From: Fodinibacter sp963800505
GTDB lineage: Bacteria > Actinomycetota > Actinomycetes > Actinomycetales > Dermatophilaceae
Direction: 5' to 3'
Length of the DNA stretch: 64,000 bases
Assembly: GCA_963800505.1 (NCBI GenBank)
Contig: CAWDBL010000004.1
Location: 1 to 64,000, forward strand
This document shows positions 1 through 8,314 of the stretch, piece by piece; position 1 is the stretch's first letter; each line of letters begins with the position of its first letter. The translations under genes were made by a program, and so were the position numbers. The notes below the pieces were generated by a model. That model was not told the origin of the DNA, made no database searches, and saw nothing but the letters and a program-made list of their open reading frames with translations.

Positions 1-172
1 GAGTGAGCAACCGATCGACATCTGCGGGGTCCACCCGGATCAGGCGGCCGGTCCGGTAGGCGGCGAGCTGCCCACCGGCGATGCGACGCCGCAGGGTACG
101 GATGCTGACGCCGGTGCGGTCGGCAGCGTGGGCAAGGGACTCGTACGAGCGGTGCTGGGTTGTCGTGTTCAT
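1..172 (-). CDS. Excisionase-like helix-turn-helix protein (3' end outside window)
   Basis: Reading leftwards from the ATG at 172, 57 codons are visible before the window ends. The protein begins MNTTTQHRSYESLAHAADRT and continues GVSIRTLRRRIAGGQLAAYR, then TGRLIRVDPADVDRLL. This is the MerR/excisionase-type (HTH_17) winged-helix pattern of small directionality factors. A strong ribosome binding site (AGGAGGTGCCAG) precedes the ATG. It lies downstream of the integrase on the same strand, as expected for a recombination module of an integrative element. It could instead be a general small HTH regulator. The C-terminus cannot be judged. Confidence 0.8.
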   Translation of the reverse strand, partial: MNTTTQHRSYESLAHAADRTGVSIRTLRRRIAGGQLAAYRTGRLIRVDPADVDRLLT

Positions 173-327
173 CTGGCACCTCCTACTTCCCTACGCATCT
201 GGCCGAGCTCTTACGGGACACGGATGGCGTGGAGGTCACAGACTTCTTCCAACCCCTTGTCGTCCCCTCGGCTTGAACCCAGTGGAGCTGCACCGTGGTC
301 TGCGCAGCCTTGAGTGGGTCATTACGT

Positions 328-1489
328 CTAGACCTGCTCGCTCGGCGAAGGCCAATCTCCTCGAGGAGGATGGCCGGCTATGGCCATTCGCGATAGCGCC
401 ACTGCGATCTCCGCATCGCGGCCTTGCGCTGCGTGCTGGTACCGCATCGCAGCCCTCGACGTCGAATGCCCAAGCCTCTGCATCAGTTCAGCGAGGGTGG
501 CGCCCGACTGCGCTGCCATGACTGCGGCGCCGTGCCGCAGGTCGTGGATCCGCAGGTCTGGTCGGCCGGCGGCAAGTCGGGCGTGTCCCCACTGCTTGTA
601 GAGCGTCTGATGGTGGAGGGTCGTGTTCGGGTCGTTCACCGACGGGAAGATGAGGGACTCCTTGCCTGGCCCCACGTGCTGCTGGAGATGGGCACGGAGG
701 ACAGGCTCCAAATGGGGCGGTACGTGCACACTGCGCACCCCGGCATCGGACTTGGGAAGACCGATGACGACGCCCCCGGAGACGCGAGTTGCCGCTCGAG
801 TCACATGAAGCACCAACGCGTCGCAGTCAACATCCTTTCTGCGAAGCTCAATCAGCTCGCCCAGTCGGAGGCCGCACCACGCGGCGAGAAGCACGAGCAG
901 CTGATACGGCTCCGGCATGGAGCGAACGAGGATCTCAATCTCCGGCAACGTGGGAGGAACGATCCGCCGGGCCCGTCTCGCAGAGCCTGCGCCGGCCACG
1001 CGACAGGGATTCGCCTGGATGACCTCATCCATCACCGCGGTGGAGCAGATGGCGCGCAGAAGGCTGTACGCGTGCGCTCGCTGGGTCGGGCGATGCGGAG
1101 TGACTGTCGCATGCCAAGAGCGAACGATGGCCGGGCTCAGGTCCTTCAGCGGCATGTCACCCAACCCGGGGAGGATGAACCGATCGAGCAGGCTTCGGTA
1201 GAGGGCGTCGGGTGCGCGGTTTGAGAGTCCTCGAGCCCAGCCACGCTTCAGCGAACGACTCAAGGGTGACGGGCTGACGCCGCGCCAATTCGGCGCGCAC
1301 CCTGACGGGTCGCCACGCATCGGAGTGCGTCAGCTCGCGCTCCCTCGACAGCCAGGCCTCGGCGTCCTCACGCGTGTGGAAGGTGTCCAACGCGTTGTGG
1401 AGAGCCAGGTCTGGTCCGAGATAGCCCGCTTGGTACCTGCCCGATGGCAGGCGGCGCACCCTGCCGAACCCACGTCGTCTGGACGCCAT
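328..1489 (-). pseudogene. Tyrosine integrase interrupted by a +1 frameshift
   Basis: Two overlapping minus-strand frames together make one phage/ICE-type tyrosine recombinase of about 385 residues. The first frame (ATG at 1489) carries the arm-binding N-terminus and the start of the core-binding domain (FAEAWLGSRTLKPRT). The second resumes with DALYRSLLDRFILPGLG and holds the catalytic domain: Arg in CGLRLGE, HxxR in HDLRHG, a later His in RLGHS and the Tyr nucleophile in MRYQHA. One extra base in a C run at 1210-1212 separates the frames. Everything else is intact, so it is either a recent inactivation or a sequencing error. It lies beside the attR-like tRNA fragment and is transcribed away from it. 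Confidence 0.8.
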
Positions 1490-1635
1490 GACACCCCTCG
1501 CCGTGCAACATACGTGCAACAGTGGCGGCTAGTCCTGTCCATCTCTGTCCACCAGTGCCGCCACGAATACCGTTGCGATAAAGCCAAATTCGCTCTGCTG
1601 ACCACTCATGGTACCTCATGGAAACACGCCCAAAT

Positions 1636-1660
1636 CAGGTTCAAATCCTGTCACCCCGAC
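1636..1660 (+). other. attR-like displaced 3' end of tRNA-Pro
   Basis: This stretch is the T-arm and 3' acceptor strand of a tRNA (T-loop TTCAAAT, then CCTGTCACCCCGA), with no matching 5' half upstream. CACCCCG pairs with CGGGGTG, the usual 5' end of actinobacterial tRNA-Pro. A tRNA 3' fragment beside an integrase is the typical scar of site-specific integration. The intact, reconstituted tRNA-Pro should lie to the left of this window. Confidence 0.75.
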
Positions 1661-1710
1661 GCGCAAGTGGCGGTTGCTCGACGAAGTCGAGGCAACCGCC
1701 ACTTCGCGTC
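1658..1710. terminator. Long near-perfect hairpin after the tRNA-Pro fragment
   Basis: GACGCG, AAGTGGCGGTTGC and TCGAC on the left pair with GTCGA, GCAACCGCCACTT and CGCGTC on the right around a GAA loop. The stem is about 25 bp with two single-base bulges. It would terminate tRNA-Pro transcription in the uninterrupted chromosome. There is no poly-T tail, which is usual in very high-GC actinobacteria. Confidence 0.55.
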
Positions 1711-1711
1711 T

Positions 1712-1786
1712 GGTGACAGGATGCCGGGAGCACGGGCCCGGTGGCGACGAAGGAGCCAGCGGCCCCGTGTGGCTCCTGTCACCCCG
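1712..1786. repeat. Palindrome copying the tRNA-Pro 3' end
   Basis: GGTGACAGGA (1712-1721) is the reverse complement of the tRNA-Pro 3' segment TCCTGTCACC. A direct copy, TCCTGTCACCCCG, recurs at 1774-1786, 128 bp after the original at 1646-1658. Between them are the string ATGCCGGGAGC (1721-1731) and smaller inverted repeats. The same architecture follows tRNA-Ser near 56.2 kb. Confidence 0.55.
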
Positions 1787-1788
1787 CC

Positions 1789-2119
1789 GCTCGGATTGGG
1801 CTCCTGACCTGCAGCGATGCAGGACGGGGGGCCTTCTTCATGCTCGACTCGTGCACCAGGTGTGCAGCAACGAGCTGCCAGTGTGGCGCTACCTATAGGC
1901 GCTGCGGACTTTGGGTCCACCCGAACCCGGCCGAAGCAGCCCGCCCCCGGCACTGGATGCAACCCACTCAGCGGTCCGTACGGGGCCGCATCTCGATGGC
2001 CACCTCGGCATCGGGTGCCCGAACGAGGGCCGGTCATCGCGGTCCACGGCCGTGGTTTGGGGCCGGTGACGCTGGCGATCTTGGTCCACCAGCGCCACCG
2101 GGTCGTGGGGCACCGGGTG
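1789..2119. other. Intergenic region without a recognisable gene
   Basis: No reading frame here has convincing codon use or a recognisable domain. A small hairpin (CCTGCA, loop GCGA, TGCAGG) lies near 1808-1823, followed by a G-rich run. It may be debris from the chromosomal side of the integration site or the 3' flank of araA. Confidence 0.4.
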
Positions 2120-3634
2120 CTACAGCCGTGCGGCGAGGCGGTGGTAGGCCGCGCTCCACCGCAGCTCGTTCTCGACGGACGAGATGGTGGTCGAGCCGTC
2201 GATGACGACGAGTTCGGTGGACAGCATCGTCGCCAGGTCGCGGAACTCCGGGGTACCGACGGCGGTGGACAGCACGGTGTGGTGCGGGCCGCCGGCGAGG
2301 ATCCACGCCTCGGCGGAGGTGGCGAACTCCGGCTTCGGTTCCCAGACGGCGCAGGCGACCGGGAGCTTGGGCAGGGGTGCGTCGGGTTCGACGACAGTGA
2401 CCTCGTTGAGGGCGAGCCGGAAGCGGTCGCCCATGTCGTTGATGCCGACCACGACCGCGGGTCCGGGTGCTGCCGTGAAGCGCAGCCGGACCGGGTCCTC
2501 ACGCCCGCCGATGCCGAGCGGGTGGATCTCCAGCGTGGGGCGGGTGCCGGCGATGCTGGGGCACACCTCGAGCATGTGGGCGCCGAGGATCTTCTCTGCG
2601 CCGGGCGTGGCCAGGTCGTAGGTGTAGTCCTCCATGAACGAGGTGCCGCCCGGGCGGCCGGTTGCCATGGCCTTGGTGGTGCGCAGGATGACGGAGGTCT
2701 TCCAGTCGCCCTCGCCGCCGAATCCGTAGCCGTCGGCCATCAGCCGCTGCACGGCCAGGCCCGGCAGCTGCCGTAGCCCGGCGAGGTCCTCGAAGTTCGT
2801 GGTGAACGCGGTGAACCCGCCGTCGGTGAGGAACTCGCGCAGCCCGATCTCGATGGCGGCGCCGTAGCGCAGCGAGTCGTGGCGTTCGCCTCCGGGCCGA
2901 AGCTCAGCGGCGACGTCGTAGGCGTCGAGGTACTCGGCCACCAGGTCGTCGATGGCAGCACCACCGGCGGCGTCGACCCGTTCGACCAGCTCGGTGACGC
3001 CGTAGGTGTTGACCGAGACCCCGAACCGCAGCTGCGCCTCGACCTTGTCGCCTTCGGTGACGGCGACCTCGCGCATGTTGTCGCCGAACCGGGCCAGCCG
3101 CATGGTGCGCAGCTCGTGGGCTCCGCGGGCGGCGCGGGCCCACGTCGCAACGCGTTCGACGACGGCGGGGTTGCTGACGTGCCCGGCGACGACCTTGCGG
3201 GCCACACCCAACCTCGCCCCGATGTACCCGAACTCGCGGTCTCCGTGGGCGGCCTGGTTGAGGTTCATGAAGTCCATGTCGATCGTCGACCACGGCAGGG
3301 CTGCGCCGGCCTGGGTGTGGAGGTGCAGCAGCGGCTTGCGCAGCGCGTCCATCCCGGCGATCCACATCTTCGCCGGGGAGAAGGTGTGCATCCAGGTGAT
3401 GACGCCGGCGCAGTCCGGATCGGCGTTTGCCGCGAGCACCTGGGCGTGGATGGTCGTGCTGTCGGTGAGGACGGGCTTCCACACGATGGTGGCGGGCACC
3501 GCACCGGAGGCCTGGAGCTGCTCGACGACCTGCTGGGACTGCTTCGCGACCTGACGCAGCGTCTCCTCGCCATAGAGGGGCTGGCTACCGGTGAGGAACC
3601 AGATCTCGAGGGGGCGCTGGGCGATGGGTGTCAT
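2120..3634 (-). CDS. araA: L-arabinose isomerase
   Basis: This 504-residue protein has the normal AraA length and starts with the family's IWFLTGSQPLYGEE. It converts L-arabinose to L-ribulose in the cytoplasm, the first step of arabinose catabolism. Family landmarks include the TWMHTFSPAKMWI segment, the Glu- and His-bearing region around SIAGTRPTLEIHPLGIGG and the C-terminal AGGPHHTVLS. The ATG overlaps the araD stop by four bases (ATGA), so the two are translationally coupled in a lacI-araD-araA operon. The kinase needed next is encoded divergently. It should be repressed by the adjacent LacI-family protein. Confidence 0.96.
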   Translation of the reverse strand: MTPIAQRPLEIWFLTGSQPLYGEETLRQVAKQSQQVVEQLQASGAVPATIVWKPVLTDSTTIHAQVLAANADPDCAGVITWMHTFSPAKMWIAGMDALRKPLLHLHTQAGAALPWSTIDMDFMNLNQAAHGDREFGYIGARLGVARKVVAGHVSNPAVVERVATWARAARGAHELRTMRLARFGDNMREVAVTEGDKVEAQLRFGVSVNTYGVTELVERVDAAGGAAIDDLVAEYLDAYDVAAELRPGGERHDSLRYGAAIEIGLREFLTDGGFTAFTTNFEDLAGLRQLPGLAVQRLMADGYGFGGEGDWKTSVILRTTKAMATGRPGGTSFMEDYTYDLATPGAEKILGAHMLEVCPSIAGTRPTLEIHPLGIGGREDPVRLRFTAAPGPAVVVGINDMGDRFRLALNEVTVVEPDAPLPKLPVACAVWEPKPEFATSAEAWILAGGPHHTVLSTAVGTPEFRDLATMLSTELVVIDGSTTISSVENELRWSAAYHRLAARL

Positions 3635-4344
3635 GGGAGGTCCTTGTCGGTGGTGGGCGGCGTCGCTGCGCGCTGGCCGTAGACGTTCTGGTAGCGGTCG
3701 AACAGGGAGTCGACATGGCGCGGATCGATGACCTCCGGCTCACCGAGCTGGCGCGCGATGTGCACGGTTCGGGCGACGTCCTCGCACATCACCGCGGCCT
3801 TGACGGCGGAGCGGGCGTCCTTGCCGATCGTGAAGACACCGTGGTTGCGCATCAGCACCGCCGTGGAGCGGCTGCCGGCGAGGGTGTCGACGATGCCCCG
3901 CCCGATGGAGTCGTCGCCGATGAGGGCGAACGGACCGACCGGGACGTCGCCCCCGAACTCGTCGGCCATCATCGTGAGGACGCACGGGATGGCTTCGCCG
4001 CGCGCGGCCCACGCCGTGGCGTAGGTGGAGTGGGTGTGTACCACTCCCCCGACGTGCGGCAGGTGCCGGTAGACGTACGCGGCGGCAGCGGTGTCGGAGG
4101 AGGGGGCGAGGTCGCCCTCGACGACCTCGCCGTGCAGGTCGCACACCACCATCGACTCCGGGGTGAGCTCGTCGTAGGCGAGCCCGGACGGCTTGACGAC
4201 CATCAGGTCCTGGCCGGGGACGCGGGCCGAGACGTTGCCCGCGGTCCAGACGACGAGGTCGTAGCGGGTGAGCTCGGCGTGCAGGTCGCTGACCGTGCGG
4301 CGCAGCACCTCGATCGCGGCGCGGACGTCGTGCGAAGCGGTCAT
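3631..4344 (-). CDS. araD: L-ribulose-5-phosphate 4-epimerase
   Basis: This 237-residue class II aldolase/AraD protein converts L-ribulose-5-phosphate to D-xylulose-5-phosphate for the pentose phosphate pathway. The zinc-binding His pair is visible in GGVVHTHSTYATAW and a third His in MRNHGVFTIG. GNVSARVPGQDLMVVKPSG is the usual phosphate-binding N-terminal loop. The ATG at 4344 sits one base after the lacI stop and the gene ends in a 4-nt overlap with araA, so the three genes are one transcript. Confidence 0.95.
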   Translation of the reverse strand: MTASHDVRAAIEVLRRTVSDLHAELTRYDLVVWTAGNVSARVPGQDLMVVKPSGLAYDELTPESMVVCDLHGEVVEGDLAPSSDTAAAAYVYRHLPHVGGVVHTHSTYATAWAARGEAIPCVLTMMADEFGGDVPVGPFALIGDDSIGRGIVDTLAGSRSTAVLMRNHGVFTIGKDARSAVKAAVMCEDVARTVHIARQLGEPEVIDPRHVDSLFDRYQNVYGQRAATPPTTDKDLP

Positions 4345-4345
4345 G

Positions 4346-5365
4346 TCAGTGACTTCCTGGGTGGGCCGCGGTGCTGGCGCGGATGACGAGAGGCGGCGAC
4401 AGGAGTGGAACCGGGGGCGTGCTCTCCCCGTGGATGGCCGTCATGAGCACCGTGATGGCGCGCGCTCCGACGTCGGCGAAGTCCTGGTGAACCGTCGTCA
4501 GCGGAGGGGTGAGGAAGGCGGCCTCGGGGATGTCGTCGAAGCCGACCACCGACACGTCATCCGGTACGTGCCGACCGGCCTCGTGCAGGGCACGCAACAC
4601 GCCGAGCGCCATCTGGTCGTTCCCTGCGAAGACCGCCGTCACGCCGGTGTCCGCGGCGATCGCTCGACCCGCTTCGAAGCCGGAGGCGGCCGACCAGTCA
4701 CCCATCAAGGGTTCCTGCGTCGCCAACCCGGCTCCGGACATTGCCGTCCGCCAGCCCTCGACGCGCGCCCGGGCCTCGGCCCAGTCGGCGGGTCCGGCGA
4801 CGTGCACGATGCGCCGGTGTCCGAGCCCGATCAGGTGCTCGACGGCCGCGGTCGCGCCGGCGACCTGGTCGACACCGACGCTGAGCGGAGCACGCGACAG
4901 GTCGCCCTCGACGACGACGACAGGCAGCTCGCCCGGGCGGGACCGGGCTGCGTCGACCGCGGCATCATGCCCGGCGACGACCACGACGCCCTCGACGCCG
5001 ATCCGGACCAGGTCGTCGATCGCGGCGGACAGCTCGTCGCGCGTCACCTCCACGAGGTCGATCGAGGCCACCGCGAAGCCGGCCGCCCGGGCGGCCGAGC
5101 CGACCCCGTGCTGCGCACTGCGCGGGCCGAAGTACGACCCCGAGGCGGTGACGATGCCGATCATTCCCGAGCGCCCCCGGACCAGTGCGCGCGCCGCGGT
5201 GTTGGGGCGGTAGCCGAGCTGGTCGATGGCCCGCTGCACCTTGGCTCGGGTGGAGGGGCTGATGTTCGGGTGGTCATTGATGACGCGCGAGACGGTCTGG
5301 TGCGAGACCCCGGCCAGCCGGGCGACGTCGCTCATGACCGGGGCGCGGACTGCGCTGCGCTGCAT
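4346..5365 (-). CDS. LacI-family repressor of the arabinose genes
   Basis: This 339-residue regulator has the LacI helix-turn-helix at its N-terminus (MSDVARLAGVSHQTVSRVIN), a hinge helix region (NTAARALVRGRSGMIGIV) and a periplasmic-binding-protein-like sugar sensor. It is the first gene of the araD-araA operon and divergent from the araB-like kinase. Two LacI-type palindromes lie in the 165-bp intergenic region. An AraR-like role sensing arabinose or a derivative is the natural inference from position; the ligand cannot be read from sequence. Confidence 0.9.
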   Translation of the reverse strand: MQRSAVRAPVMSDVARLAGVSHQTVSRVINDHPNISPSTRAKVQRAIDQLGYRPNTAARALVRGRSGMIGIVTASGSYFGPRSAQHGVGSAARAAGFAVASIDLVEVTRDELSAAIDDLVRIGVEGVVVVAGHDAAVDAARSRPGELPVVVVEGDLSRAPLSVGVDQVAGATAAVEHLIGLGHRRIVHVAGPADWAEARARVEGWRTAMSGAGLATQEPLMGDWSAASGFEAGRAIAADTGVTAVFAGNDQMALGVLRALHEAGRHVPDDVSVVGFDDIPEAAFLTPPLTTVHQDFADVGARAITVLMTAIHGESTPPVPLLSPPLVIRASTAAHPGSH

Positions 5366-5394
5366 CCCACATCTCCTTCACGGACCCACAAGAC

Positions 5395-5412
5395 ATTGTT
5401 AACGATCACAAT
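5395..5412. promoter_or_regulatory. LacI-type operator, lacI-araDA side
   Basis: ATTGTTAACGATCACAAT is an 18-bp imperfect palindrome with the central CG typical of LacI-family operators; seven of nine half-site positions are symmetric. It lies 30 bp upstream of the lacI start, where bound repressor would block the lacI-araD-araA promoter and possibly the divergent one. Confidence 0.6.
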
Positions 5413-5473
5413 CAGAACGTCAAGACCCCTACGCTGCTTGTATTACGCAGCACCTTCCCCAGCCGCTCCGGCC

Positions 5474-5489
5474 ATGTTAGCGATACCAT
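5474..5489. promoter_or_regulatory. LacI-type operator, araB side
   Basis: ATGTTAGCGATACCAT is a 16-bp imperfect palindrome with central CG, 42 bp upstream of the kinase start. Its left half, ATGTTAGC, is identical to that of the operator before the YtfQ-like gene at 15693, so the arabinose and transporter loci may share a regulator or have related ones. Confidence 0.55.
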
Positions 5490-5530
5490 TCACTGGCGGC
5501 AACGATGGGGTCACCGGTGAGGAGCACGCT

Positions 5531-7135
5531 ATGGCAGTCCATCCCAGCGGCAGCGACGTGATCGTCGAGGGGCGCGCCGTACTCGGCATCGAGCTGGGTT
5601 CGACCCGGATCAAGAGCGTGCTGATCGACCCGCAGGGCACCACGCTCGCCACCGGCAGCCACACCTGGGAGAACCAGTTCGTCGACCGTTCGTGGACCTA
5701 CTCGCTGGAGGACGTCTGGTCGGGCGTGCAGGCCAGCGTCGCCCTGATGTGCGCCGACGCGCAGGAGCGCCACGGGGTGCGCCCCACCACCTTGGGTGCG
5801 CTCGGGGTGTCCGCGATGATGCACGGCTACCTGGCGTTCGACGACTCGGGGCAGCTGCTGGTCCCATTTCGGACCTGGCGCAACACGAGCACCGAGCGCG
5901 CGGCCAACGAGCTCACCGACCTGCTCCAGTTCGCTGTCCCCCTGCGCTGGTCGATCGCCCACTTCTACCAGGCGATCCTCGACGAGGAGCCCCACGTCGC
6001 GCGGGTGGCGTCGTTGAACACCCTGGCCGGGTACGTTCACCAGCAGCTGACCGGGCTGAGCGTGCTCGGGGTCGGTGATGCCTCGGGGATGTTCCCGATC
6101 GACGCGGCGACCAAGGACTACGACGCCCGGCGCCTCGAGCAGTTCGACACGCTGGTCGCCGACCGGCATCCGGGCCTCACGCTGGCCCGCCTCCTCCCCA
6201 CCGTGCTCACCGCGGGTGCGGAGGCCGGCTGCCTCACCGCTGAGGGCGCGGCGTTGCTGGACGCCACCGGGCAGCTCCACCCGGGTGCACCCCTGTGCCC
6301 ACCGGAGGGAGATGCGGGCACCGGGATGGTCGCCACCAACGCCGTGGCACCGCGCACCGGGAACGTCAGCGTCGGCACGAGCATCTTCGCCATGGCCGTC
6401 CTCGAGCGGCCGCTGCTCCAGGTCCATCCTGAGGTCGACCTGGTCACCACGCCGGCAGGCGACCCGGTCGCCATGGTCCACTGCAACAACGGCGCCAGCG
6501 AGCTCGACGCCTGGGCGGGAGTGTTCCGCGAGTTCGCGGCCGCGATCGGGCACCCCGTCGACCCCGACGACGCCTTCCGGGCGATGCTGCACGAGGCCCT
6601 GTCCGGCGACGCCGACGCGGGCGGGCTGCTGGCCTACAACTACCTCTCGGGAGAGCCCATCACCCGGCTGGTCGAGGGACGACCCCTGCTGCTGCGCAGC
6701 CCCGACAGCCGGCTGACCCTCGGCAACTTCGTGCGGGCCCAGGTGTATGCCGCCTTCGCCACCTTGAGCCTGGGCATGCGCGTCCTCGCCGAGGAGGGTG
6801 TCGAGCTCGACGTCATGGTCGCCCACGGGGGACTCTTCCGCACCGAGGGTGTGGCGCAGCGCCTCCTGGCGGCGGCGATGGGCACCGCGGTGGCAGTCGG
6901 CAGGGATGCCGGAGAGGGAGGCGCCTGGGGCATCGCCCTGCTGGCCTCCTACCTGGGCCACGCGCAGGAGACGGACCTCGCCGGCTACCTCACGGCTCGG
7001 TTCGACACCGGTGCCACCGTGGCCGTCGTCGAGCCCGACCCGGCTGACGAGCGCGGCTTCACGACCTTCCTGGAGCGCTACGAGGCGGGCCTGCCCGTCG
7101 AGCGGGCCGCCATTGAGCTCAACCAGGAGCGATAA
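5531..7135 (+). CDS. araB: FGGY-family carbohydrate kinase, probable L-ribulokinase
   Basis: This 534-residue protein has the two-domain FGGY kinase pattern: N-terminal phosphate loop (LGIELGSTRIKSVLID), a central GNVSVGTSIFAM and a C-terminal GGAWGIALLASYLG. It resembles the xylulokinase-like group that serves as ribulokinase in many Gram-positive arabinose loci rather than enterobacterial AraB. With araA and araD opposite, the expected reaction is ATP-dependent phosphorylation of L-ribulose. The ATG at 5531 follows GAGGAGCACGCT; the frame stays open far upstream over the antisense lacI gene, but that part is a shadow. Xylulose kinase activity cannot be excluded. Confidence 0.82.
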   Translation: MAVHPSGSDVIVEGRAVLGIELGSTRIKSVLIDPQGTTLATGSHTWENQFVDRSWTYSLEDVWSGVQASVALMCADAQERHGVRPTTLGALGVSAMMHGYLAFDDSGQLLVPFRTWRNTSTERAANELTDLLQFAVPLRWSIAHFYQAILDEEPHVARVASLNTLAGYVHQQLTGLSVLGVGDASGMFPIDAATKDYDARRLEQFDTLVADRHPGLTLARLLPTVLTAGAEAGCLTAEGAALLDATGQLHPGAPLCPPEGDAGTGMVATNAVAPRTGNVSVGTSIFAMAVLERPLLQVHPEVDLVTTPAGDPVAMVHCNNGASELDAWAGVFREFAAAIGHPVDPDDAFRAMLHEALSGDADAGGLLAYNYLSGEPITRLVEGRPLLLRSPDSRLTLGNFVRAQVYAAFATLSLGMRVLAEEGVELDVMVAHGGLFRTEGVAQRLLAAAMGTAVAVGRDAGEGGAWGIALLASYLGHAQETDLAGYLTARFDTGATVAVVEPDPADERGFTTFLERYEAGLPVERAAIELNQER

Positions 7136-7191
7136 CATCCCGTCATCGCCGTGCGGGGACCCGTCACCGCTGATCACCCAAGGAAGACACC

Positions 7192-8235
7192 ATGGACTCT
7201 GACTCCCGCACGGACCTGCCCGGAGGCCCGGGAGCCCCCGGCGCCGGGATGCCATCTCGCGTCCTCGGCCGGACCGGGCGGCCCGTGTCGGCCATCTCGC
7301 TGGGCACCTGGCAGCTCGGTGCGGACTGGGGCGAGGTCGGCCCCGACGAGGCCCAGGCGGTGCTGGAGGCGGCAGTGCAGGCTGGCGTCACGATGTTCGA
7401 CACGGCTGATGTCTACGGCGACGGCCGCAGCGAGCAGTGCATCGCGCAGTTCCTCGCGGCCCACCCGGGGCTCGACACGTTCGTGGCCACGAAGATGGGC
7501 CGTCGCGCCGACCAGTCCCTGGCGAACTACTCGATGGCGAACTTCCGCGCCTGGACCGACCGCTCGCGCTCGAACCTGCGCACCGACACCCTCGACCTCG
7601 TCCAGCTGCACTGCCCCCCAACCGAAGTCATCAACAGCGACCAGGTGTTCGACCACCTCGACACGCTCGTCGAGGAGGGGGTGATGGCCGCCTACGGTGT
7701 CAGCGTCGAGACGGCCGACCAGGCGCTCGCCGCGATCGCCCGGCCCGCGGTGGCCTCGGTGCAGATCATCATCAACGCGTTCCGGCTCAAGCCCCTCGAA
7801 CAGGTGCTGCCCGCGGCGCTCGAAGCGGGGGTGGGCATCATCGCCCGCGTCCCGCTGGCCAGCGGTCTGCTGTCGGGGCGGTACGACGAGTCGACCACCT
7901 TCGCCGCCGACGACCACCGCACCTACAACCGCCACGGGGAGTCCTTCGACCGCGGCGAGACCTTCTCCGGGGTCGACTACGACGAAGGGGTGCGCGCAGC
8001 CAGGGAGTTCTCGGCCCTCGCCGCCTCGCACGACCTCTCACCCGCCCAAGCAGCGCTGGCCTGGGTCGCCCAGCTGGACGGCGTCACCACGGTGATCCCG
8101 GGCGCCCGCTCCCCCGAACAGGCCAGGCAGAACGCCACCGCAGGCTCCGTGCCCCCACTGGGCCCGGAGTTCACCGCAGCGGTCACCGAGCTCTACGACC
8201 GCCGCCTGAAGGCCTCGATCCACGGCCTCTGGTGA
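7192..8235 (+). CDS. Aldo/keto reductase
   Basis: This 347-residue TIM-barrel oxidoreductase keeps the AKR tetrad: Asp and Tyr in MFDTADVYGDGRSE, Lys in VATKMG and His in LVQLHCPP. The C-terminal half has the usual NADPH-binding segment (VIPGARSPEQARQNA). The start is set by AAGGAAGACACC upstream of the ATG. It follows the kinase by 56 bp on the same strand, so is probably co-transcribed and may act on a pentose or a side-chain sugar; the substrate is unknown. Confidence 0.88.
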   Translation: MDSDSRTDLPGGPGAPGAGMPSRVLGRTGRPVSAISLGTWQLGADWGEVGPDEAQAVLEAAVQAGVTMFDTADVYGDGRSEQCIAQFLAAHPGLDTFVATKMGRRADQSLANYSMANFRAWTDRSRSNLRTDTLDLVQLHCPPTEVINSDQVFDHLDTLVEEGVMAAYGVSVETADQALAAIARPAVASVQIIINAFRLKPLEQVLPAALEAGVGIIARVPLASGLLSGRYDESTTFAADDHRTYNRHGESFDRGETFSGVDYDEGVRAAREFSALAASHDLSPAQAALAWVAQLDGVTTVIPGARSPEQARQNATAGSVPPLGPEFTAAVTELYDRRLKASIHGLW

Positions 8236-8266
8236 GCAGACCTGCGACGACCTGATCCGGCTGGAC

Positions 8267-8314
8267 AGCGGTCAGATGCACGCCGCGCACCGTAGTGCGC
8301 CTGGGATGACCGCT
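8267..8314. terminator. Bidirectional terminator between convergent genes
   Basis: AGCGGTCA (8267-8274) pairs with TGACCGCT (8307-8314), enclosing a second hairpin GCGCAC-CGTA-GTGCGC. It sits between the ends of the aldo/keto reductase and the convergent lacI gene and overlaps the latter's stop codon. Confidence 0.55.

Noticed and set aside
1600..1660. Intact tRNA-Pro
   Set aside because: Only the T-arm and 3' acceptor strand are present. No D-arm, anticodon arm or 5' acceptor strand precedes them.
2904..3482. Arg-rich frames overlapping araA on both strands
   Set aside because: They lie wholly inside araA, have no ribosome sites and show only composition-driven low complexity.
4268..5530. 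N-terminal extension of the araB-like kinase frame
   Set aside because: The open frame runs antisense to the lacI gene with no homology. The kinase domain starts right after the ATG at 5531, which has a good ribosome site.
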